Shown piece after piece: positions 17,455 to 34,717 of a stretch of 64,000 bases of DNA. Source of the DNA: Syngnathus acus. Taxonomy: Eukaryota > Chordata > Actinopteri > Syngnathiformes > Syngnathidae. The position numbers and the translations under genes were made by a program. The notes under the pieces are model-generated. The model was not told the origin of the DNA and did no database searches. It saw nothing but the letters and a program-made list of their open reading frames with translations. Within the stretch, counting starts at the first letter, position 1. Every line of letters begins with the position of its first letter. The stretch covers positions 2,604,001-2,668,000 of the forward strand of contig NC_051105.1 of the NCBI RefSeq assembly GCF_901709675.1, in the 5' to 3' direction.

Positions 17455-18772
17455 TTTAAGTGTCCGTCGCGGAGAGTTGCGCTCACCCAATCCAGCAGGC
17501 AACTAATTAAGGCGACAACTACTTTAAACACGCATTATATTTTCCTCGCTGAAACATTCCAAAGCGACAGCGACATGTTTGCCAAATGTCTGGTGCCTCC
17601 CTTTGGTGTGTCTGCTTTCTTCCAAAGTTGAGCACTACTCAGAGTACACCTGTGGAAAAGTCTACCTGGGGCGCGTGCACGAGTTCCTCTACATGGGCGC
17701 GGTCACGACTGATTGAATGTCACGTGAACTGATGGGCCCTCACTGGATCAGTTTCCGTGGACGCGCAAATTTCAACTTCCCGTTTTGTTCAACAAAACAG
17801 GTTCATCCCAGTTGACTTGTTAGTCTAAACATTTCAGATGATTAAATACACTTTAATGACATATTGCAACCTTTTAGTCTTGCATTTTCTACTAAACATT
17901 AGTCCTCGATGAATGGTCAAATCATTTGCTTACATTTTCATGATACTGTAATGTTTTCATACAATTTTACAAATTACTAAGATTTTAGTCAATTGGTTTA
18001 AGAGTTTTGAATTAATTTGTCGGCAAGGGCAGACAGGTTTAGTATTGTGCGACAATATGTCATTCTCACTGGTGTATTTCGACTTAGATTATTTTAAAAC
18101 CGAGTATTACGAAATATAAAGCTCATTAATGATGGAAAATATTTTGAATAGGTTTATCTTCATTTTATTTTTCACAAAAATCTGGCATGAGCATGGACAT
18201 GTTTACCTATTACATCCACTATGCATGCTGATTGTAATTCTGACATTACTTTTACTAGTTTATTAGTTCCTCGTATGTTTTTGATCACAAAAATCTGAAA
18301 TATTTACGAAAGTAAAGCATAATTGCTATCACATAGTTCAAACACAATGTTTTTTGTAAAAATAACATGTCATGAATACAAAAATTAAGAGTGCACAGTA
18401 GTACAGGAGGCTACAACGTTATCCTCGACTGACTGCTTTTTAAAACCAAATAATAACGGTGTTCTTAAATACGGCAACAATGGCGATGTCACAATTGCGT
18501 ATGCCACGGCACCATGGAGGCCACAAATGAACCAGCAGCAGTCGAGAACGTTTATGAAGGCAGCTTCAAAGCAGACCTTTAGCTCCCTCTAGTGGCTTTA
18601 AAGTGACGTTGCAGGGTGTCACAGGGAGTCGGGGCGAGTCTCGTGCAGCCTGCAGACGCCGTCGAGCAGCCAGGATGGGTGCGTGCAGCAACGCTCGCCT
18701 TACGATGACAACACGTCTTCTTCCTTGATTCTCCCAAAGGTCAGATTTCTTACATTTACATGAAATACCTGA

Positions 18773-18780
18773 TGACGTCA
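18773..18780. promoter_or_regulatory. CRE palindrome TGACGTCA (inpp4a upstream, copy 1)
   Basis: Perfect CREB/ATF octamer next to the GC-rich island at about 18.6-18.8 kb, which is a candidate distal inpp4a promoter. Motif evidence only. Confidence 0.4.
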
Positions 18781-19474
18781 CGCATTCAGAGCGAGAAGAT
18801 GCTGCTGCTAAATGAAAAGCGATGTGGCTGTTTTTGTTTTCATCTGTGCTCCCCCTCTCTCCTCCCCCTCCTTCGTTTTGTAAGCATCAGCAGACATCAT
18901 GACGGAAATTTGTAATAGTGTATATTATTGTGTAACTGTGTGACACTACTACACACAGTAGCCGTTCAAGTGATGCAAGCATCCAAGTAAACAGACGAGA
19001 TGACACACCATGTTTCATGCGGGATTAAAATCCAGGCCATTGGTTGTGGATTATTAGGAGGGAAGGGGGATGTTTTCATTTATTTACAACTCGATTTGGC
19101 GCCTTTGAGTCCTTTTTGGTGGACCAAAAAGACATTGACAAAGTGGCGCTTGAGGGTACCACCCCAGTGACAAATCAGTGTTGCAGAGGTAGTCAACCTG
19201 AGGTCCATGGGCCACGTACCTCCCGCAGTCATATTGGATCCGGTCCGCTCTGCTAATATGAAACAAAACACCAAATTTGATTTCTGTAGGAGTGTGAATG
19301 CGGAAATGTGGGAAAAGACATGCCATGTGACATTATAGGGCAAAGTTTTTTGCTTTAGTTGGATTTGTTTTTCCTCAAGGGAAATGTGTGTGCTAAGTCA
19401 AAGTTCAAACTTAAAGACTGATCAATGATTGAGCAAATAAACACTCTGTAGCTTTTCTCCGCACTGTGATGCTG

Positions 19475-19482
19475 TGACGTCA
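19475..19482. promoter_or_regulatory. CRE palindrome TGACGTCA (inpp4a upstream, copy 2)
   Basis: Second perfect octamer in the same intergenic region. Motif evidence only. Confidence 0.35.
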
Positions 19483-20179
19483 AGAATGTGTGACACATCC
19501 TGGCGGCATGTTTTCTGGGAGCCTCATGATGCGGCTTAATGTTAATGATGCGTTTCTATTGAGAACCCGGTATTTGGGGGGAACAGCTGGTGCTGACTGC
19601 ATCTGTAGGCTTCTAGCAGGGAACTGACTGGAGATCTGCAGGCAGTGCTACAAAAAAAACCTAAATAGAAATGAAATGACGTCCATAAAGGTGGAGTGGT
19701 GAATGATAGCTGAACCTGGATGAGCCTTAGCTCTGTAGTTGTATACTCCACACTCCACTTTGCTGCAGTGACCCTCAGTCAGTGATGAAATCAGCATCTT
19801 ATGTGAAGAAGTTACCACCGTCAATCTCCACGATTGTTTTTTGCTGGCGTGTCTGGTTCCAACTAATGCATTCAAAGCAACATGATGTTTGCTTTCCTCA
19901 TATTTGTGGGGGGGTCGCTTAATGAGCGACATAATGGAGAAGCTCGCCACATGCATCTGAGGATGGTGGTGGTTGTCAAACACATGTCACCACAATGATC
20001 TGTGACTCCCTGGGTCGATGTACCAAACCGACTGTGACACTCCTACAGAGCATCCCACCGTGTCTCGGGCAGTTTTATCCCAAAAACCAACATTCACATT
20101 TTCTTTTCACACACACAGGCTATATGAGGTATATCATCTGTGACTGAGCAGAAGAGCAGCATGTGTGGGACTGGGCGGG

Positions 20180-20187
20180 TGACGTCA
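20180..20187. promoter_or_regulatory. CRE palindrome TGACGTCA (inpp4a upstream, copy 3)
   Basis: Third perfect octamer, directly preceded by GGGCGGG (an Sp1-like GC box) and about 20 bases before an AT-rich TAAAAATA stretch. The grouping looks like a compact promoter about 1.15 kb before the inpp4a start codon. Confidence 0.4.
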
Positions 20188-21337
20188 AAACAGACTCATA
20201 TGTAAAAATAGAGCGCCATGGCGGATGCTCTTACACATGAACACACAATGACATACGCACATTGAAACTCACACACACACACGCATGATTAAAGCACTTC
20301 TGTATCTGTTGGTGTAAAGTCACATCATCATCTACTGTATATTGAAGTTCTGTTTTACAGGACACTAATTTGGATTTTTTTTTTTTTTAAACTTACCTTA
20401 GAGGATTTTACAATTAATTAGGCATATTTTTTATTTACAGTTTAGACAGTGGAGACAATCACCATTTTTATGACTCCATTACTCATTTTGTAATATATTT
20501 CCCCCCAATTCTTTTGAAATAGTTTTTGATTATTTGTTTTTACCTTTTTTTACAAACATTGTTATTAGCATTTTATTTTTATTTTACCCATCCTACAATG
20601 TAGTCAGTGGTCAATGTAGTATTTTTATCATAACAATCATTATTATTATTATTATCAGTAGTAGTAGTGGTACCTTGCAATGATGCTTTTTAAAATTACA
20701 ATTTATTTTATGAGCTTTAAAAACTTCTCTTCAGACTTCAATTTCAGAAATATTTATCAAATTTCCCATCTCACCTAAGGTTATAGGTGTGGATGGGACC
20801 CCATTGTTACTTTATTTCCCATTCCCAGGTAACTAGCAACTGGTCATGTCGTATTGGGAAAAGTATAGGGACACACCTCACTTATGTTTTGATTCATTCT
20901 ATGCTTCCAATTTTCTGAGCAGTTTGTGGAACAAAAATATTCCACCTTTTAACATGAGCAGATTGAGCAGGGGTATTTTTAGTCATGTGAAAGTTCACAC
21001 TGGGAAAGCTTTGCCACTGCCTACATTTGCACATCAACAGAGTCGGCGCATGGAAGCAGATAATTTAAATGCAGCCAGCTGGGTGAGAGGATGATGTCAG
21101 CATCATTATCATCAGTGTCTGTGTCATCTGTCTCCATGGCGACATCAGACTTACACCCACTCCTCTTCCTCTTTGCCTTTCATTAGTGACTCATGCGTAA
21201 CTGCTGAGGTCATCGCACGAGACGTCCATATCGCAAGGGAAGTTCAGGTTGAAGGTTCACTTGAAATTTCTTCGGGGTCCTTACCAAAACCAAAAAAAAA
21301 AAAAAGGATGCATCCACAGCCGCGACGTGACCCGTCC

Positions 21338-27970
<6,633 letters not shown>

Positions 27971-28239
27971 CTGGAGAAGAAAGATTGACAAATTTACAGC
28001 ATACACGCACACGCACACAGTGACAGTTGTTGTGTTTAGTCACCAATAAGGAGATTTGTTTATTTCCAAGTGCTATTGTAGATTGTTTTCTAGTGATTTT
28101 GCTTCCTTTCAGTTGAATTACAACAAAGGACTATTAGTGGCAAACTGAAGAAAAAAAAACCACTACAAGATTAGGAGTAATCATTTAAGAACACTCAAGT
28201 ATTATCCGGGGGAAAAAATGAATACTTTTAAAAAAACAA

Positions 28240-28670
28240 TTATTTTTATTCCTCTTGACTCAAATTTTAACAAGCGGATTTCAAAATTCTCCTATTCTCA
28301 CAATATTACAACTTTAACAATGAAGATCTAAGACTTTATTCTCATGACATTTTTAATGTTAAAACTATACATATATAAACTTTATTCTATTTTTTTGCTT
28401 CAATCTTGAAACTGTCAAACTATTCTCATAATTATGACTAGTCTTGTGAGATTGGTTTAATTTTACAAATCAATATAACACTCATCTAGAAAATATATTA
28501 CTTTATTCTCAAATTAAGACTAATCTTGAAAATAAAACTTAATCCTCACAAGATTACAATTTTAATCTTAAAAATATGACTTTTATGTCTTGATTGAAAA
28601 TATGCAGCATAATTCTCAAAACAGTACAAATTTAATCTAAAGAAAATTCGACTCTCTTCAGTTTTCTTTT
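28240..28670. repeat. degenerate short tandem repeat (TTATTCTCA / AATATTACAACTTT theme)
   Basis: Imperfect units of about 20-25 bases recur, each with variants of TTATTCTCAnAATATTACAACTTTAAT. Similar degraded stretches are at about 31740-32010 and in intron 1 of the nucleoside hydrolase gene at about 32640-33080. All three lie within 5 kb, which suggests one family that spread locally. Confidence 0.5.
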
Positions 28671-29443
28671 TCCCCTTCACTCTGTGTCCAAATCAACAGG
28701 ATGCATCCTCGGTCGGCAGCTTTTACGGTTGCATGACTTCACTTCCGGGACACCCGATTGCAATTGCTGTCGAAATTGATATGGTCCACAGAGACTATGT
28801 ACATGTGGAGCTTTTGAAGGCGTCCAAAGACCCAGCCTACCAATTGTCTTTTTAAAATCTTTCTGGAACTGACGTCACACAGCTGAAAAATGCTACCTTC
28901 ACAGACGCACTCTTTGAATTTGGACAGCTTCAGTTTGGTCCTAATACTTCTTCATGCATAGCAATCTACTGATAGGTCTTTATTTTTCTTTACCTAAATG
29001 CCACAGATTATGATAGAATGAGTAAATGTGCAGGAAAACAGATTGCATGAAATGTTACAAGCGCACCAGATGTGAATTGAATGTTATTTGATTGCACACT
29101 GGAATCTCTTGAAGTGCTTGGAGGATAAGAACCCCATTCAGCATGTATTTGTTTGAGTTGCCGCATTCAGCGGAATTATGCACATTGTTACAAAAAAGTT
29201 ATTTTGCACGGGATTGAGAAAAAGTTAGTGTTGCGGTAAAGCAGAAATTGTATTAAGCTTTAACAGCACCTCCTTTGTTGCTGCCAAAGCAGGCCCCATG
29301 TACCTCACTGTACTGTAACAGACACTGCCAATTTTAATTTAGAAAGTTATTTTGCTTAGCGCTATTTGTGTTCATGTATGTTATTAAGATTATTGCATAA
29401 ATTACATGCGCATAGGTGGAAGAGCTTGTAAAAATGGCTGCTG

Positions 29444-29449
29444 AATAAA
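29444..29449 (+). terminator. polyadenylation signal AATAAA for inpp4a
   Basis: Canonical hexamer 1.47 kb after the stop codon, followed within 30 bases by a GT-containing stretch. It lies less than 100 bases from the most downstream recognised exon of the minus-strand unknown gene. Confidence 0.45.
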
Positions 29450-29541
29450 AGATGGTCAACTTCAAAAATGGGTGAGAAAAATATGTGGCCTGAAATGTTT
29501 ATTTCTTGTTTTCTTACACACACACACACACACTGACTCAC

Positions 29542-30782
29542 CATGATGTTCTTGTGTTTCAAGTACATGGGCCAGACGTGGCCGGCAAAGAGGCCGGGGT
29601 GGTCTGGCACCATGTAGTTCCTTGAAAGCAGCTATTTCCGACCAGATTAAAATTGTCAGACTAATTTTGTTGAAAATTGTGATTTATTTAAAATATGACA
29701 ATGACGTATCGCGACAGACAACGTAACTGAACGATTTTCCATTATGTGGAAGGTACGGTAGATTAGATCGTCCAGCTGTATCGCAACAATTTGTGTTCAG
29801 AACTAGGCCAATATTATTTATTTACGTACTTACAAGTGTATTTTAACGTCATGGGTTTCCACACTTGAGGACTTGACCAGACTGGGATTCCACTCTTTGT
29901 TCGGGTTTTTAATGAGCGAAACAATCAAGGTGAAAAGCCTTTAAAACACATAAAATAAAATGGATGAGTTTAAACAAACGGTACAATTCTCTTCCAAATA
30001 AACAATGTAGATAAAGTTCAGTTCACCAAAAGAAAGAAAGAAAAGGTCTTGAACATCAAGTTAGCCATTCAAACAAAAGTCAATACACAACTTAATACTT
30101 GTCATAAAGACTCAACTAAATGAGTCAAGTTAAGTTAAAGTTAAAGTCCAGTTGAGAACTGTGAGCTCACCGGTAGTCTTTGGTCTCCTCTTCCCACGAG
30201 TTTTTTCCTTTACCCGTTTGTTCGGGTTTTTAATGAGCGAAACAAGGTGAAAAGCCTTTAAAACATACAAAAAAAATGAATGAGTTTAAACAAAAAAGGT
30301 ACAATTTCCTTCCAATTAAACAATGTAGATAAAGTTCAGTTCATTTCACCAAATGAAAGAAAGAAAAGGTCTTGAACAAAGTTAGCCATTCAATACACAA
30401 CTTAATGCTTGTCATAAAGACTCAACTAAATGAGTCCAGTTGAGAACTGTGAGCTCACCGGTAGTCTCTTTGGTCTCCTCTTCCCATGAGTTTTTTCCTT
30501 TACCCGTTTGTTCGGGTTTTTAATGAGCGAAACAATCCACGTGAAAAACCTTTAAAAACACATACAAAAAAAATGGATGAGTTTAAACAAAAGGTACAAT
30601 TTTCTTCCAAATAAACAATGTAGATAAAGTTCAGTTCATTTCACCAAATGAAAGAAAGAAAAGGTCTTGAACAAAGTTAGCCATTCAATACACAACTTAA
30701 TGCTTGTCATAAAGACTCAACTAAATGAGTCCAGTTGAGAACTGTGAGCTCACCGGTAGTCTCTTTGGTCTCCTCTTCCCAT
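29542..30782 (-). CDS. unrecognised small spliced reading frame, 3' end not found
   Basis: I do not recognise this protein. Three minus-strand segments join in frame with good splice sites: 30754-30782 (MGRGDQRDYR, donor GTGAGC), 29834-29938 (acceptor AAAG, donor GTAAGT) and 29542-29620 (acceptor TCAAG, donor GTGAGT). Together they give 71 residues. The third exon encodes NYMVPDHPGLFAGHVWP followed by MYLKHKNIM, which looks like a conserved segment and not random translation. No convincing terminal exon is visible before the inpp4a 3' UTR. Reading through the third donor enters a CA microsatellite and stops at 29362. The first exon is duplicated: the copy at 30459-30487 is identical, while the copy ending at about 30200 has lost its ATG (to GTG) and two bases. 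It may be a genuine lineage-specific gene, a gene ending in an overlooked exon, or a decaying remnant. Confidence 0.4.
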
Positions 30783-30790
30783 GAGTTTTT
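29896..30790. repeat. three-copy tandem repeat (units of about 285-320 bp) containing exon ends
   Basis: Units begin at about 29896, 30217 and 30507, each with TTTGTTCGGGTTTTTAATGA. Spacing is 321 and 290 bases. Each unit holds, in minus-strand order, the start exon MGRGDQRDYR with its donor, the short intron, and the beginning of exon 2 with its acceptor. The duplication breakpoints therefore lie inside exons. Copies 2 and 3 are nearly identical. Copy 1 has a longer intron, because it keeps about 30 bases missing from the others. Confidence 0.85.
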
Positions 30791-30957
30791 GTTTTTTGCT
30801 GTTGCTGCTGCTCACTGGACAAGAGAATGGAGCTGTTTGCTGCTTATGAACCGTGGCGTGCGCGTGCGCGTGCTCCCAATCAGGTTGATTGCGCTCAACT
30901 GTTGAGGCGCTCTGAGGAGCTCCACTGCGTGCTGCGCGTTCACGTCATACCCCTGCA

Positions 30958-30971
30958 GTGCCCCCTTGTGG
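30958..30971 (-). promoter_or_regulatory. CTCF-like site (one mismatch)
   Basis: The minus strand reads CCACAAGGGGGCAC, one base from the CTCF core consensus. It sits between inpp4a with the unknown frame and the nucleoside hydrolase gene. Motif only. Confidence 0.25.
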
Positions 30972-31125
30972 TCACATGCCCCCACAGACAGGTGCGCACC
31001 TCTCAGGTCACCGCAACACTTACTTATTCAGTGAATACCGTAATGATGAAAAAGCATCTCGCTCACGTTAATGAGCTCAAAAGAAAATGCTTTTTCTTTT
31101 ATTTAAGTCACACACTCACACACAT

Positions 31126-31196
31126 GCGTGAGAATCGAACTCATGGTGCTTGCAATCAAGACAGGCGAGTGTACCACTTCATCATTAACCAGCCCC
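31126..31196 (-). mobile_element. tRNA-like SINE head
   Basis: The reverse strand carries a tRNA-like stretch with the B-box-like GAGTTCGATTCTCACG and an A-box-like ATGAAGTGGTACACTCGCC. It cannot fold as an intact tRNA, so a SINE head is the better reading. It differs from the 25481 SINE. Confidence 0.5.
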
Positions 31197-31254
31197 TAAA
31201 AACAAAGTGTTTGCAATTCTAGTAATGACACACGAATTTGATGCACAATTTGTC

Positions 31255-31318
31255 TTCGCGGGGCACATAAAATGATGTGGCGGGCCGTATCTGGCCCCCG
31301 GGCCTTGAGTTTGACACA
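31255..31318 (+). mobile_element. fragment of a dispersed GC-rich element
   Basis: Contains GGCACATAAAATGATGTGGC followed by GGGCCGTATCTGGCCCCCGG and GCCTTGAGTTTGACACA. I know this as a frequent dispersed end sequence in fish genomes, probably from a hAT-like DNA element. Recognised by eye only. Confidence 0.4.
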
Positions 31319-32307
31319 GGGCAACAACCGGAAATGACGTTTCATGCCGCTGGTCCTCCAGCATGAAGTTGAGCCCTCCGTAATTATGTATATAGTTTTT
31401 AACCCACACAAATGTTATGCTACATTTTTAGGATGTCTTAAATTCGAGTAAGGTTTTATTGTGTACATTTGAAAATGCAAAAATGTACGTGCTTCGAAAG
31501 TTCTTAGTCTCTTGAGCCTTCTCTTGCATGGCGCTGTGTGTAACCGTCTTGTGCCGCAGCTTTGCACCGAGGTAATCCCAAATTCATTCAATTATTAACA
31601 TTAGAAGAGAAAATTGTTGCTTTATATGCACTGTGAATTTCCTGTTTTAGTATCGACGTGAGCGTGAGAGAGTAACGCGAGGGTAACCAGATTTGGGTTG
31701 CGGAAAAAAGAGGACACCTCATATTTTCGAGGACGCCTGGGGAGGGGATTAGATATTAATTTTATGAAAATCAAAGTCATATTTTGACATGTTCTTGTCA
31801 TTATACTATGACGTATTTTTCTCAGCAAAGGTTTTCTCAACATTGACTTTTTGGGACCTTATATTTTTTAACTTTATTCTCAGTACTGTGTAATGTTTTG
31901 ATGTAGTACTGCTACAGATTCCTGCAAAAAAAACGTGACATGCCTTTCAACAACCTTTCATTTTGTAACATTTGACCTTTTCTTTTAACATGAAATCATC
32001 TAACTTTATTCTTGTAACATTCTAACAACAGTTTCTTGGCAACAACAGCTATCAACTGTCATTGTTTCTACTTTCTGAAGACGTCAGCAATCACACGCTT
32101 CACTTCATTTTTAGATCCAAAAGGTAAGTGTGGTCGCCTAAGTTAGTGTTTCTCCACCTAAAAAAAAATACTTGGCTCTCCAAGTAATGCCATTTTGACA
32201 AACAATCAAATACAGTAGCGTAAAAGTCCAAAGTGGATACAAGCAACTGAACTGTACTTGCTGTAAACATAAACTTAACTGGTAAATTGTGCAAAAAAGC
32301 CTCCAGA

Positions 32308-34291
32308 ATGAGCAAGAAGCTGCTGATGGATGTGGACTGTGGTGTGGATGACGCGCAGGCCATCATGTTAGCACTAGCCGCCCCCAACGTGGACCTGCTG
32401 GGAGTGACGTGCGTGCACGGAAACACCACAGTGGAGAACGTGTGCAGGAACACGCTGCGGGTTTTGCAAGCTTGTGATCGGCTAGAGGTGGGTCCATTTT
32501 GGTTTGACTTGGAAATATGGAGATTTGGAAGAGGTTGCATCACATGAGTCAAGTTGACTGCGCTCATGTGACCTTCAGGGACTGACAATGATTTACTTGT
32601 CCTCCAACCAGGAAGCCTCAGTAAATGTTTGTTACATTTTTCTTTCCAAAGATGTTTGATTTTGTTCAAATGATGGCTTGATTTTCATAATATTGTGACT
32701 TTTTGAAATGTGGCTTGATTTTTTTTAATGTTACTCCTTGTAAATAAATCTTGTAACATTACTTGTTAGAAAAAACAGAAATGATTTTCAGGACATTATG
32801 ACTTCACATATAATTTGGTGAAAAAATATGACGTTCTTTTTTATTACTACAACTGTTTAATGTACGATTACAACTTCAGTCTGGCAACATTATCACTCCA
32901 CTGTGGTATTTTCACTGAAAGTATTCTTGTATCATTAACTTTTTTCTGAAAAAAAAAAAAGACTACTTGGATAGGCTTTGACAATACTCTCATAAAGCTA
33001 GAATTTTCTTGAAAAAAATAGAACTTAATTTTCAATATCTTACATTACAACTCCAGTCTTGTCAATTTTGTTCAGGTAGAATCTTAAACTCAACCCCTTG
33101 AGTGCTTCATTTCATGTGCTAGATTCCAGTGTTTAAAGGTGCTGCCAAGCCCCTCCTTGGCAACACGATGAACGCGAGCCACTTCCACGGGCTGGACGGC
33201 CTCGGAGACGCCCCTGACCCGAACGCTCCCAGCGTGGACCTGGTGCAGGACGAAGGCGCCGTGTCAGCTATGATCAGAATTGTCAATGAGAACCCTGGAG
33301 AGGTGAGCGACTGCACCTGTCCTAAGTTCCTCCCTAACTAATAAAGTTGTACATTTATTGGTCGTTTATCATCGCATGAGACGTATTAGAAATTTTAGTT
33401 GCTCGTGTGAAATTCAATCGCCAAGTCTGTCTGGAAAAAAACAGTTGTCACATCTGCTTGCACGAGAGAAAATACAATCCACGCTGTTATGGGACCTGTG
33501 TGTGTGCTTCTCTCCCATCTCTGCAAGGTATCACTGGTTGCCACGGCGCCGCTCACCAACCTGGCTCTGGCCGTAAGGTTGGAGCCGTCTTTGCCGAGCA
33601 AGCTGCGGGGGCTCTACATCATGGGAGGCAACACTGAATGTCAGTCAAGTCGTACGTCATCGACAATAGACGACCGTGTGGAGTTCTTAAGTGACACATT
33701 TGCGGCTGCTTTGAGCAGCACGAGGGAACACCACAGTGTGCGGGGAGTTTAACTTCACAGCTGATCCGGAAGCGGCGTACATCGTGCTGAACGATTACCA
33801 GTGTCCAACCTACTTGGCATGTTGGGAGTTCACGTGCTACAGCAAGCTGTCCTGGGTGAGCACTTTTGTGAAACAAACATGACAGCAGAGTTGATGATTT
33901 TTTGAACCTGAACAGCATCTCTCTGCTTTACATGTTCTAAAAGGAGTTCTGTGACGCGTGGCTGGCGCAGCCTACACACAAAGCTCGCTTCATGGCACGC
34001 ATCTTCCGCCACAGCATCGAGGCGTCACTCGGCGAGCGCGTCCAGAAGGAGCTCGTGGGCGGCAGCGGATTCGTTTCCTGTGACTCGTACGCCGCGGCCG
34101 CCGCCGTGGATGACGCGTTAGTCACCGAGACCGACTGTTACCCGGTCAGCGTGGAGCTGACAGGCACGCACACGCGAGGCATGATGGTGGTGGACAAGGT
34201 GGGATTGCTCAAGAAGACTCACAAGGCTCTTATCATGAAGAAGGTGGACATGGAGAGGTTTAAGGAGATGATGATGGCCGCCTTGAAATAG
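32308..34291 (+). CDS. inosine-uridine-type nucleoside hydrolase
   Basis: Five coding exons: 32308-32487, 33123-33302, 33528-33639, 33719-33855 and 33944-34291 (TAG). They join to 957 bases and 318 residues, the usual length for one IunH-type domain. The N-terminal calcium and ribose motif is present as MDVDCGVDDAQ, with acidic residues D8, D10, D14 and D15. Then come VTCVHGNTTVEN, an APLTNLALA segment with IMGGN in exon 3, FNFTADPEAA in exon 4, and a late Asp (D250, in SCDSYAAAA). The position before D250, His in the protozoan purine/pyrimidine enzymes, is Cys here. Members cleave the N-glycosidic bond of ribonucleosides to give ribose and free base. The ATG at 32308 directly precedes the conserved strand; in-frame codons upstream lack an ATG. 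The family is absent from mammals but found in fish. Substrate preference cannot be read from sequence. AATAAA at 34383-34388 probably ends the transcript. Confidence 0.92.
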
Positions 34292-34717
34292 TTCTTAATG
34301 CTTGAAGAATAGTCGATTCCATCCACCCGCCTCCTTTTTAAACGGAGTCACACTGAACTAGGTTAATGTTTTTCTTCACATGAATAAAATGAGTACACTG
34401 GCTCTTTTTTGAGAGGACGATTAAGTAGTGCTTGACTCATAAATCAACTTTATTTTCAGTGTGGCTCTACTATCTAGTTTTCAACAATAGGCACAGTTTC
34501 ATAATACTCCACCTGCAAAAACTAATAAATGGTAAAAGCAAAAATGTCTGTCTTAATTTGCTTAAGTGTGAAATAACTTGCCTCAAAGTGCACTTTTCTT
34601 GAAACTGTCAGTCCTTTGTTGCTCCCTGACATCCCGAGCTGTTCAAGCAAGCAGGAAGAGGAGAAGCTTAACTGGCACAGTTCTTGCAGTCTTTAATATG
34701 GATGCCATGTTAGTGCT
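34292..34717. other. convergent 3' region between the hydrolase gene and coa5
   Basis: No coding sequence. Plus-strand AATAAA at 34383-34388 lies 90 bases after the hydrolase stop, and TTTATT at about 34449 provides a minus-strand AATAAA for coa5. The two genes converge within 430 bases. Confidence 0.5.

Larger units (their letters stand above)
17455..21337. other. divergent intergenic region between slc9a2 and inpp4a
   Basis: This 3.9 kb holds the slc9a2 promoter (about 17455-17780, relatively GC-rich) and the upstream region of inpp4a, whose coding start is at 21338. No supported coding exon is seen. The part from 17800 to 18550 is AT-rich and featureless. A relatively GC-rich island at about 18560-18730 and a pyrimidine-rich stretch near 18850 could mark a non-coding inpp4a first exon. 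Three perfect CRE octamers lie between 18773 and 20187. A polyT run and ATT repeats occur at 20370-20660. Confidence 0.55.
27971..29470 (+). other. inpp4a: inpp4a 3' UTR
   Basis: No coding exon is seen after the inpp4a stop. AATAAA at 29444-29449 is a good candidate end signal, giving a 3' UTR of about 1.5 kb. From 28240 to 28670 it contains a degenerate AT-rich array built on a TTATTCTCA-AATATTACGACTTT-like theme. A TGACGTCA octamer occurs at 28870-28877. Confidence 0.5.
30791..32307. other. intergenic region before the nucleoside hydrolase gene
   Basis: No supported gene. A 131-codon open frame at 30827-31222 ends inside a SINE head and has no splice or family support. The region holds a tRNA-like SINE head at 31126-31196 (minus), a GGCCCCCGGGCCTTGAGTTT element at about 31255-31318, and degenerate AT-rich repeats at 31740-32010. 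The promoter of the plus-strand hydrolase gene should lie near its right end. Confidence 0.5.

Noticed and set aside
21308-21337. Earlier in-frame ATG for inpp4a
   Set aside because: The second ATG at 21338 gives MSGKERSPRH, which matches the family N-terminus; the extra ten residues do not.
31126-31196. Possible second tRNA gene
   Set aside because: B-box-like sequence is present, but the acceptor and anticodon stems do not pair, so it is called a SINE head.
30827-31222. 131-codon plus-strand frame starting next to the tandem repeat
   Set aside because: Ends in a SINE head; low-complexity basic composition; no conserved motif. It is head-to-head with the unknown frame, but that alone is not evidence.
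32100-32669. 189-codon minus-strand open frame
   Set aside because: Antisense shadow of exon 1 of the nucleoside hydrolase gene; no splice sites or family features of its own.
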